Source: NORP233 sp050186825 | GTDB taxonomy: Bacteria > Planctomycetota > J058 | Assembly (NCBI GenBank): GCA_050186825.1 | Contig: JBFWYD010000028.1 | Location: 1 to 64,000, forward strand | Length of the DNA stretch: 64,000 nt | Reading direction: 5' to 3' | Shown here: in pieces, positions 32,435 through 39,186 of the stretch | Layout of the letters: every line of letters begins with the position of its first letter | How positions within the stretch are numbered: the first letter of the stretch is position 1 | Notes under the pieces: model-generated | Database searches by the model: none | Told to the model about the DNA's origin: nothing | The model's input: the letters and a program-made list of their open reading frames with translations, nothing else | Program-made: the position numbers and the translations under genes

Positions 32435-34468
32435 ATGGGAAGCACTCGCCTCGGGGCCACGCTGGCCCTGCTCTTGATCAGCCTCTTCGCCGGCCGCGAG
32501 GCGGCCGCGGGCAACGAGCTCGAGGGCGTCTACGACCTGATCGGGCGCCGCGCCGACGGCCAGGCCTACGAGGGGCAGGCGCGCATCGCCCGCGCGGGCG
32601 AGGGCTACGTGCTGAGCACGCGCATCACCGACCCGCGCTGGCGCCGCCCGGCGGCGCGCGCGGCGCTCGCGGCCAGCGCCGGGAGCTGGCTGTTCCGCTT
32701 CGGCGCCGAGAGCAGCCTCCCCGCCGCGCAGGGGCGCGGGCTCGCGGGCGCGGTCAGCGGGCAGGGGACCCAGGCCACGAGCGTCGCGGGCGGAGCGGGC
32801 GGCATGTCCCTGCGCGTGCGCGACCTCGGCCACTGCTTCGAGGGCACGCTGCTGCGCGACGGCAAGCCGCTCGCGACCGAGTACCTGCGCCGCCGCGACG
32901 AGGCCCTGGCGCTCACGACCTTCCCCCCGCGCCTCGACACCTTCGTGCCGCACCGGCCCGACGGGCCGAACCGGGTCACGGTCCGCTACGAGCTCGACCC
33001 GCCCGGGGCCGCGCTCGAGGTCAGCGCGCGCGTGCTCGACCGCGAGGGCAAGGAGGTCTACCGCGAGCGCGTCGCCGACGCCGTGGACCAGGGCGAGGGC
33101 CTGGCCTTCACCTGGACCGGGCGCCAGCAGAGCGGGCAGGGCTGGGTGGACGTGCGCCGCTCGCCCTTCCGCATCGAGCTCTCGGTGACGCGCGGCGCGG
33201 AGCAGGCGGCGGGCGCCCCGGTCGAGGTCCGCGCCCTGCCGCTGCTCGACGGCTGCTGGGTGGTCTCGCGCGAGCGTGAGGGCGACCCCCTGACCGCCGA
33301 CGCCAAGCTCGTCGCGGCCGAGAGCCGCCCCCTGATCACGGCCGTGGTCCGGGCGATCGTCTCGGGGGCGCGCGCGGCGGAGCGCGGGCGCACCGAGCGG
33401 GCCTACTTCCTGGTCACGGCCGAGGGCGAGGCGCTGCCCGCCACGCGCGCCGTGCTGCCCAAGCTGGGCGCGGTGCGCCTCGAGGCCTGGGACGCCGCGC
33501 GCTTCGGCGCGCTCGAGCTGCGCTGGCAGACCGTGCAGCCGCTGGCGCTCCACTCGCCCGCCTACCGCGCCACCCAGAACGAGCAGCGCAAGACCCGCGA
33601 CGGCGAGTTCACCAACGTCCAGAGCAACGGCGACGGCGAGGGCCGCTGGCTGGGGCGCGACACGATCGAGTACGCGCACGCCGACGCCGGGCGCGGCCCG
33701 AGCCCCACGGCCGACCTCGAGCCCGGGACCGTGCGCTACCGCGTGGACGTGGACTACGGGACCCGCGAGCTCTGGCTCGGGAGCGGCGTCCGCCCCGGCT
33801 CGCCGGGCAAGCGCGACCCCGAGCCGACCACGGCCAGCGAGCTGCGCAGCGGGCTCGCGGCCGCGGACGTCTCGCGCGACCTGGGTGGGGCCAGCGACTC
33901 GATCCACCGCATCAGCCGGCGCGGCCGCCACGCCGACTCGTTCCTGAGCTGTCTCGAGGCCTACCGCCGCGTGCCGTGGCTCTACGGCAGCCTCCCCCAG
34001 CAGACCGAGCACCTGATCGGCTACGACTGCGCGGACCTCGCGATCGGCGCCGCGCGCAAGGCGGGGATCAAGCTGCCCTTCACCAACGCGCACAACCTCT
34101 GCCAGGTCTACCTGGCGGCGCGCGGCAAGCACCCGGTCCTGCGGGTGGACGCGCAGGGCCGGACCGTGGACGCCAAGACGGGCGAGCCGGCGCCGGTGCC
34201 CAGCGCGTCCGAGGGCGCCGGCGCCGACGCCGAGACCGCGCGCCCGGGCGACCTGGTCTTCTGGGACTGGGACGGCGACGGCAAGTGGGACCACACCACG
34301 ATCCTCTGGAGCTGCCCCGACGGGACGCTCTCGCTCGACGCCGAGCTGGTGTGGGCGCACCACGACGGCCACTCCCCCGACGGCTTCCACGTGGGCCGGA
34401 TGAGCGAGCTGGTCCGCCCGGGGAACCCGGTCGTGCGCTTCACCGTGCGCCGGTTCAAGAACCGCTAA
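32435..34468 (+). CDS. Secreted protein with C-terminal NlpC/P60-like domain
   Basis: 677 residues, ATG after GGGAGGG. A signal peptide (LGATLALLLISLFAGREAAAG) is cut near residue 25. The ~450-residue middle is beta-rich with no family I recognise (VTVRYELDPPGAALEVSARVLDREGKEVY reads as a beta-sandwich). The last ~170 residues resemble NlpC/P60-type cysteine peptidases or amidases: HLIGYDCADLAIGAARKAG gives the Cys, RPGDLVFWDWDGDGKWDHTTIL the His/Asp strand. It would act on cell-wall peptides or other amides outside the cytoplasm. Unusually long N-terminal part for the family. Confidence 0.7.
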   Translation: MGSTRLGATLALLLISLFAGREAAAGNELEGVYDLIGRRADGQAYEGQARIARAGEGYVLSTRITDPRWRRPAARAALAASAGSWLFRFGAESSLPAAQGRGLAGAVSGQGTQATSVAGGAGGMSLRVRDLGHCFEGTLLRDGKPLATEYLRRRDEALALTTFPPRLDTFVPHRPDGPNRVTVRYELDPPGAALEVSARVLDREGKEVYRERVADAVDQGEGLAFTWTGRQQSGQGWVDVRRSPFRIELSVTRGAEQAAGAPVEVRALPLLDGCWVVSREREGDPLTADAKLVAAESRPLITAVVRAIVSGARAAERGRTERAYFLVTAEGEALPATRAVLPKLGAVRLEAWDAARFGALELRWQTVQPLALHSPAYRATQNEQRKTRDGEFTNVQSNGDGEGRWLGRDTIEYAHADAGRGPSPTADLEPGTVRYRVDVDYGTRELWLGSGVRPGSPGKRDPEPTTASELRSGLAAADVSRDLGGASDSIHRISRRGRHADSFLSCLEAYRRVPWLYGSLPQQTEHLIGYDCADLAIGAARKAGIKLPFTNAHNLCQVYLAARGKHPVLRVDAQGRTVDAKTGEPAPVPSASEGAGADAETARPGDLVFWDWDGDGKWDHTTILWSCPDGTLSLDAELVWAHHDGHSPDGFHVGRMSELVRPGNPVVRFTVRRFKNR

Positions 34469-34520
34469 GCCACTGTTGCCAAGAGCGTTGCACCGCATGG
34501 CGGAATCCCTTTGGGCGTGT

Positions 34521-34536
34521 CTGACCGATCGGTTAG
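34521..34536. promoter_or_regulatory. TetR-like operator palindrome
   Basis: CTGACCGATCGGTTAG is a 16-bp palindrome with a single mismatched pair (core ACCGATCGGT), 26 bp before the amidohydrolase ATG. Its form resembles TetR-family operators. No tetR gene lies in the window. Confidence 0.45.
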
Positions 34537-34561
34537 TCTCGCGCCCAACAAGGAGCAAGCC

Positions 34562-36286
34562 ATGCACGACCTCGTGATCCGCAACGCCACCATCGTCGAC
34601 GGCACCGGCCAGCCGGCCTACACGGGCGACCTCGCCGTGCGCGAGGGCACGATCGCCGCCGTGGGCGAGGTCTCGGAGCCCGGGCGCCGCGAGGTGGACG
34701 CCGAGGGCCTGCTGCTCACGCCCGGCTGGGTGGACATCCACACCCACTACGACGGGCAGGTCACCTGGGACCCCTACCTCACGCCCTCGGGCTGGCACGG
34801 GGTGACCACCGCCGTGATGGGGAACTGCGGGGTCGGCTTCGCGCCGGTGGCCAAGGGCGGCGAGGAGTTCCTGCTCGACCTGATGGAGGGCGTCGAGGAC
34901 ATCCCAGGCGCCGCGCTGGCAGAGGGGATCAAGTGGGGCTGGGAGGGCTTCCCCAGCTACCTCGACGCGCTCGAGCGCGGCCACTACGCCATGGACGTGG
35001 CGACCCAGGTCCCGCACGGCCCGCTGCGCGCCTACGTGATGGGCGAGCGCGGGATCAAGAACGAGGAGGCCACCGCCGAGGACGTGGCGAAGATGGCGGC
35101 CCTGGTCAAGCAGGGCGTGGCCGCGGGCGCGCTCGGCTTCTCGACCTCGCGCACCCTGATCCACCGCTGCAAGACCGGCGAGGTGATGCCCGGGACCTAC
35201 GCGGCCAAGGACGAGCTGTTCGGGATCGGCGCCGCGCTCGGCGAGCTGGGCCAGGGCGTGTTCCAGATGACCAGCAACCACGTGGACATGGACCAGGAGG
35301 TCCTCTGGCTGCGTGAGCTCTCCGACCGCACCCGGCGGCCGGCCTGCTTCAACCTGCTCCAGACCGACGAGCGCCCGCAGCTCTGGCGCGAGCTGCTCGA
35401 GTGGACGACCCAGGCCGCGGCCGAGGGCTCGCGAGTCCGCGCCCAGATCGGCGGGCGCCCCGCGGGGCTCCTGCTCGGCTGGCGCTGCACCGCGCACCCC
35501 TTCCTGTTCTGCCCCTCGTGGCAGGCGATCGCGGCGCTGCCCTGGGAGGAGCAGCAGCGGCGCCTGTTCGACCCCGCCTTCCGGGCGCGCCTGATCGCCG
35601 AGACCCCGCCCAGCCAGGGCGGCTTCTACGACTTCCTGACCCGGACCTTCGCCAAGATGTTCCCGCTCGGCGCCGAGCCGGACTACGAGCCGCTCCCCTC
35701 GCGGAGCGTGGCGGCGCAGGCCCAGGCCCAGGGCAAGACCCCGGCCGAGGTGGCCTACGACCTCCTGTGCGAGGGCGAGGGCGAGGCGCTGCTCTACTTC
35801 CCCGTGTTCAACTACAGCTTCGGGGACATGTCGCCGATCCACACCATGCTCGAGAGCCCGCACACCCTGATCGGCCTCGGCGACGGCGGCGCCCACTGCG
35901 GCGCGATCCAGGACGCGAGCATCCCCACCTACCTGCTCACGCACTGGCACCGCGACCGCGCCCGCGGCCCGCGGCTCGGCCTCGAGCACCTGGTCAAGAA
36001 GCAGACCTGGGACGGCGCGGCCTTCTACGGCCTGTGCGACCGCGGCCGCCTGGCCCCGGGCCTGCGCGCCGACCTGAACCTGATCGACCTCGAGCGCCTC
36101 ACACTGCGCGCGCCGCGCGTGGTGCACGACCTGCCCGCGGGCGGGCGGCGCCTGATCCAGGAGGTCACGGGCTACGTGGCGACCTTCGTCCAGGGCGAGC
36201 AGGTCTACGCCGACGGCGAGGCCACCGGCGCGCTCCCCGGTCGCCTGGTGCGCGGCGCGCAGCAGCCGCTGGCCACCGTGGCCTGA
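34562..36286 (+). CDS. N-acyl-D-amino-acid deacylase-like amidohydrolase
   Basis: 574 residues from the ATG at 34562 (AAGGAG upstream; an earlier GTG at 34511 lies before the operator palindrome). Amidohydrolase fold: HxH metal motif in WVDIHTHYDGQVTWDP, family phrases VMGNCGVGFAPV and GALGFSTSRT, a metal-ligand His region in QMTSNHVDMDQE, and GLGDGGAHCGAIQDAS with the catalytic Asp. The C-terminal beta-sandwich carries GLRADLNLIDLERL. Such enzymes deacylate N-acyl-D-amino acids, but this subfamily is broad and the substrate is uncertain. Transcribed alone and probably under repressor control. Confidence 0.85.
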   Translation: MHDLVIRNATIVDGTGQPAYTGDLAVREGTIAAVGEVSEPGRREVDAEGLLLTPGWVDIHTHYDGQVTWDPYLTPSGWHGVTTAVMGNCGVGFAPVAKGGEEFLLDLMEGVEDIPGAALAEGIKWGWEGFPSYLDALERGHYAMDVATQVPHGPLRAYVMGERGIKNEEATAEDVAKMAALVKQGVAAGALGFSTSRTLIHRCKTGEVMPGTYAAKDELFGIGAALGELGQGVFQMTSNHVDMDQEVLWLRELSDRTRRPACFNLLQTDERPQLWRELLEWTTQAAAEGSRVRAQIGGRPAGLLLGWRCTAHPFLFCPSWQAIAALPWEEQQRRLFDPAFRARLIAETPPSQGGFYDFLTRTFAKMFPLGAEPDYEPLPSRSVAAQAQAQGKTPAEVAYDLLCEGEGEALLYFPVFNYSFGDMSPIHTMLESPHTLIGLGDGGAHCGAIQDASIPTYLLTHWHRDRARGPRLGLEHLVKKQTWDGAAFYGLCDRGRLAPGLRADLNLIDLERLTLRAPRVVHDLPAGGRRLIQEVTGYVATFVQGEQVYADGEATGALPGRLVRGAQQPLATVA

Positions 36287-36317
36287 CTGCGCGGCCCGCT
36301 TGAATCGAGAGGTCTGA

Positions 36318-36374
36318 CCCCCTTCCCCTTCCCTGCAGGCGCTCCGGAGACCGGGCAGGGGCAGGGGCAGGGAA
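36318..36374. repeat. Short purine/pyrimidine-biased inverted repeat
   Basis: Arms 36318-36336 (CCCCCTTCCCCTTCCCTGC) and 36354-36373 are imperfectly complementary and built of 6-bp units. They lie between convergent genes. They may be a structured intergenic repeat; only one copy is seen here. Confidence 0.35.
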
Positions 36375-36419
36375 TGACTTCAAACCACCGGGTACCGGCC
36401 TGAGCCACCCGCGAGCACG

Positions 36420-36470
36420 AACGACCCAGCAGGGAGCGGGGGCCGGGCGCTCCCCGCTCCCGCTGTCGTT
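36420..36470. terminator. Bidirectional terminator-like hairpin
   Basis: GGGAGCGGGG (36432-36441) pairs perfectly with CCCCGCTCCC (36452-36461) over a 10-nt loop. The stem extends outward with AACGAC/GTCGTT and AGC/GCT separated by small bulges. It sits between the amidohydrolase and selenoprotein stop codons, so it can end transcripts from both sides. Confidence 0.65.
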
Positions 36471-36475
36471 GGGCG

Positions 36476-36922
36476 CTACTCGCTCGGGGGGCGCGAGGCG
36501 AGGTCCAGGGCCTGGCGGGTGTCGCCCGAGAGCCGCTGGCCGTCTTGATAGAGCCAAACCGTCGGCAGGCGATCGATCCCGAACTGGCGGGCGACCGGCG
36601 AGCGCCAGGTCTTTATGTCGATGCGCAGGAGGCGCAGGTCAGGCCGCTGGTTGACGAGGGCCTCGACCTGAGGCCCCAGCTGCCGGCAGCCTGGTCACCA
36701 CTCGGCCGTGAACTCGACCAGGGTCTTGCCCTGCGCGACGTAGGGGTTGATGTCGAGCGCCTCACCGGTCGCCACCAGCGAGACCTTGGGGAGCTCGCGG
36801 GCGGCGGCGCCGCCGGAGGAGACGTGCTGCTGGTGCTTCGTGCCCGTCAGCCCCAGGGCCGCGAGCGCGAGCACGCACCCGCCTAGCGAGAGGCCGAGGA
36901 CGAGCTTCTCCTGACGTTCCAT
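36476..36922 (-). CDS. Membrane-anchored thioredoxin-like selenoprotein (UGA-encoded Sec)
   Basis: 149 codons from the ATG at 36922 to TAG at 36476, with one in-frame UGA at 36695-36697 (codon 76). Residues 1-75 contain an N-terminal hydrophobic anchor (KLVLGLSLGGCVLALAALGL), then LVEFTAEW. After UGA the frame continues P-G-C-RQLGPQVEALV, RLLRIDIKTW, VARQFGIDRLPTVWLY and GQRLSGD, the canonical second half of thioredoxin including the cis-Pro strand (LPTVWLY). The active site is therefore W-U-P-G-C, with Sec replacing the first Cys of WCxPC-type sites. A SECIS-like hairpin follows at the right distance. Probably a membrane-tethered thiol/selenol oxidoreductase. A sequencing error (TGC to TGA) or a pseudogene is the main alternative. 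Confidence 0.8.
36659..36675 (-). promoter_or_regulatory. Bacterial SECIS-like hairpin
   Basis: Minus-strand GGCCTC-AGGTC-GAGGCC: a perfect 6-bp stem with loop AGGUC, beginning 19 nt after the UGA, with the loop starting 25 nt after it. Bacterial SECIS elements sit ~16-37 nt downstream with a small apical loop carrying G near its start; the E. coli fdhF loop also starts AGGU. It lies within coding sequence, as expected. Confidence 0.7.
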
Positions 36923-37014
36923 GGCCGCGACTCTAGCCCTTGGTTTCAGGCCCGGCCAGCGAGCACGACGCAGCTCGGGTCGAGCCGCCGGCGCACCCGC
37001 TGGAGCTCACTCAC

Positions 37015-37169
37015 AGCGCTGCCCGGTGGACCTGAGCGGGTCCCCTCGTAGTCGTGGTCGGTGGTAGACGCAGTCGCGACTACGTCTACGCGCACGTCGA
37101 CGATCACGATCACGATCACGAGCACGAGCACGAGCACGGAAGCCGCTGGCATCCGATCAAGCGGTTGAC
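37015..37169 (-). repeat. Dispersed intergenic repeat, copy C
   Basis: 155 bp on the minus strand, starting 4 bp after the ABC ATPase stop. Head GTCAACCGCTTGATCGG with CCGCT/AGCGG pairing, three GTGCTC and three GTGATC hexamers, a 26-bp near-perfect palindrome at 37064-37089 centred on AGTCGCGACT, and the tail ACCGGGCAGCGC. Closest relative of copy B. The ~92 bp beyond it up to the selenoprotein start hold no recognisable element and should contain that gene's promoter. Confidence 0.82.
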
Positions 37170-37173
37170 GCTG

Positions 37174-39120
37174 TCAGTCCGCCTTGGGCTCGTCCTTCGC
37201 CTTCGGCTCGTCCTTCGCCTTCGGCTCGTCCTTGCCCTTGGGCTCGTGCTCGCCCTTGGTCCCCTCGACGTCGCTCGGGTCCTTCAGCCGCGCGCGCACC
37301 TCGGCGGCGCCCTTGGCGTCGCCGAGGGCCTCGAGGCGGTCGGCCTGCCGGCGGCGGATGTTGTCCAGGCTGTCGTTGGGGACCGCGTCGATCAGGCGGC
37401 GCGTGTAGTCCTGCTTGGGGTCGGCGTAGATCGCCTCGGCGGCGCCGTGCTCCACGATCTTGCCGCTCTTCATCACGGCCATGGTGTCGCTTATGAACTT
37501 CACCACCGAGAGGTCGTGGCTGATGAAGATGTAGCTGAAGCCGAACTCGAGCTGGAGGTCCATCAGGAGGTTGATCACCTGGGCCTGGACCGAGACGTCG
37601 AGCGCGGACACCGACTCGTCGCACACGATGAACTGCGGCTCGAGCGCGAGCGCGCGGGCCACCGAGATGCGCTGGCGCTGCCCGCCCGAGAACTCGTGCG
37701 GGTAGCGGCTCATGTGGCTGGGGTGCAGCCCGACCTTCTCGATCAGGGCCACGGCCTTGTCCCGGCGCGCGGCCTTGGTCCCGTGCATCCCGTGCACGGC
37801 CATCGGCTCCGTGATCATGTCGCCCACGGTCATGCGCGGGTTCAGGGACGAGTAGGGGTCCTGGAAGATGATCTGCATCCGCCGGCGCAGCTGGCGCATC
37901 TCCTCGCGCCCGGCCGCGCGCACGTCGACGCCGTCGAACATCACCTTCCCGTGGACCTCGAGCCCGTCGCCCGGCTCGATCAGGCGCAGGAGCGCCCGCC
38001 CGGTGGTCGTCTTGCCGCAGCCCGACTCGCCCACCAGCCCCAGGGTCTGGCCCGGCCACACCTTGAAGCTCACGCCGTCCACGGCGCGGATGTAGTCGAC
38101 GATCGAGCGGAAGAAGCCGCGCCGGACCGGGAAGTGGACCTTGAGGTCCTCGACCACGAGCAGCGGCTCGCCCTCGGGCTCGGTCAGCTTGGGCCGCCCG
38201 GCGGTCTCGAGCTTCTTCAGCTCGCCGGGCGGGACCACCTTCTCCTCGATCTGGAGCCGGTGCTCGTCGTCGAACCAGTAGTCCATGAAGGTCGTGGTCG
38301 TCGGGAGCCGCCGGTAGGGCGTGTCCAGCGTGGGCCGGCAGGCGAGCAGGCTGCGGGTGTAGGCGTGGGTGGGGTTCTCGAAGATCTGGAGCACCGGGCC
38401 GTGCTCGACCAGGTTGCCCTGGAACATCACGGCCACGTGGTCGGCGATCTCGGCGATCACGCCCAGGTCGTGGGTGATGAACAGGATCGCCATCCCGCGG
38501 TCGTCGCGGAGCTTGCGCAGCAGGTCGAGGATCTGGGCCTGGATCGTCACGTCGAGCGCGGTGGTCGGCTCGTCGGCGATCAGGAGCTTGGGGTTGCAGG
38601 CCAGCGCCATGGCGATCATCACGCGCTGCTTCTGCCCGCCCGACATGGTGTGCGGGTAGGCGTTCAGGCGCGACTCGGGGTCGGGGATGTCGACCTCGCG
38701 GAACAGCTGGATGGTGCGCTTGCGCGCCTCGTCCACCGTCACGTCCTCGTGGGTGAGGATCGCCTCCATGACCTGATCGCCGACCGTGTAGACCGGGTTC
38801 AGCGAGGTCATGGGCTCCTGGAAGATCATGCCGATCTCGTGCCCGCGGATCTTGCGGATCTCGCTCCTGGGCATCCCGACCACGTTCCGCCCCAGGAAGG
38901 CGATCCGCCCCTCGTGGACGCGCGCCGTCTCGGGCGGGAGGAGCTGCATGATCGACATCGCGGTCACGGACTTGCCCGAGCCCGACTCGCCCACCACGCC
39001 CAGGGTCTCGCCCTCGCGGATCCGCAGCGAGATGCCGTCCACCGCCCGCACCGTCGCGTCGGAGGTGTGGAAGAAGACCTGCAGGTCGTCGATCTCGACG
39101 ACGTTCCGGCGCTCGCTCAT
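37174..39120 (-). CDS. Dipeptide/oligopeptide-type ABC transporter, two fused ATPase domains
   Basis: 648 residues, ATG at 39120 with AGGAG upstream. Domain 1 ~8-260 (DppD-like): Walker A GESGSGKS, signature MSGGQKQRV, Walker B LLIADEPTTALD, H-loop FITHDL. A linker ~280-330 leads to domain 2 ~335-580 (DppF-like): GESGCGKTT, FSGGQRQRI, FIVCDESVSALD, FISHDLSV. Both peptide-ATPase tails (HAYTRSLLACRP, DYTRRLIDAVP) are present. The C-terminus ends in Lys/Glu/Pro-rich DEPKAK repeats. It powers import of peptides or similar solutes; the permeases and binding protein are not in this window. Confidence 0.93.
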   Translation of the reverse strand: MSERRNVVEIDDLQVFFHTSDATVRAVDGISLRIREGETLGVVGESGSGKSVTAMSIMQLLPPETARVHEGRIAFLGRNVVGMPRSEIRKIRGHEIGMIFQEPMTSLNPVYTVGDQVMEAILTHEDVTVDEARKRTIQLFREVDIPDPESRLNAYPHTMSGGQKQRVMIAMALACNPKLLIADEPTTALDVTIQAQILDLLRKLRDDRGMAILFITHDLGVIAEIADHVAVMFQGNLVEHGPVLQIFENPTHAYTRSLLACRPTLDTPYRRLPTTTTFMDYWFDDEHRLQIEEKVVPPGELKKLETAGRPKLTEPEGEPLLVVEDLKVHFPVRRGFFRSIVDYIRAVDGVSFKVWPGQTLGLVGESGCGKTTTGRALLRLIEPGDGLEVHGKVMFDGVDVRAAGREEMRQLRRRMQIIFQDPYSSLNPRMTVGDMITEPMAVHGMHGTKAARRDKAVALIEKVGLHPSHMSRYPHEFSGGQRQRISVARALALEPQFIVCDESVSALDVSVQAQVINLLMDLQLEFGFSYIFISHDLSVVKFISDTMAVMKSGKIVEHGAAEAIYADPKQDYTRRLIDAVPNDSLDNIRRRQADRLEALGDAKGAAEVRARLKDPSDVEGTKGEHEPKGKDEPKAKDEPKAKDEPKAD

Positions 39121-39186
39121 AGAGGCTCCTGAAGGGGCCGGATTGTAGCCAGGGATCGGCCGCGGGCGCGCGCGGCCGCGACCCGC

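Noticed and set aside
36695..36922. A 75-residue stand-alone protein ending at the TGA
   Set aside because: It would end in the middle of the thioredoxin active-site strand (FTAEW). The continuing frame encodes the rest of the fold, so this is better read as the first half of a selenoprotein.
36946..37152. ORF starting MPAASVLVLVLVIVIVIV on the minus strand, ending SELQRVRRRLDPSCVVLAGRA
   Set aside because: The Val/Leu/Ile repeat is simply the hexamer tract of repeat copy C read in frame. The tail faintly resembles the end of FAD-linked oxidases, but too little remains to call a pseudogene.
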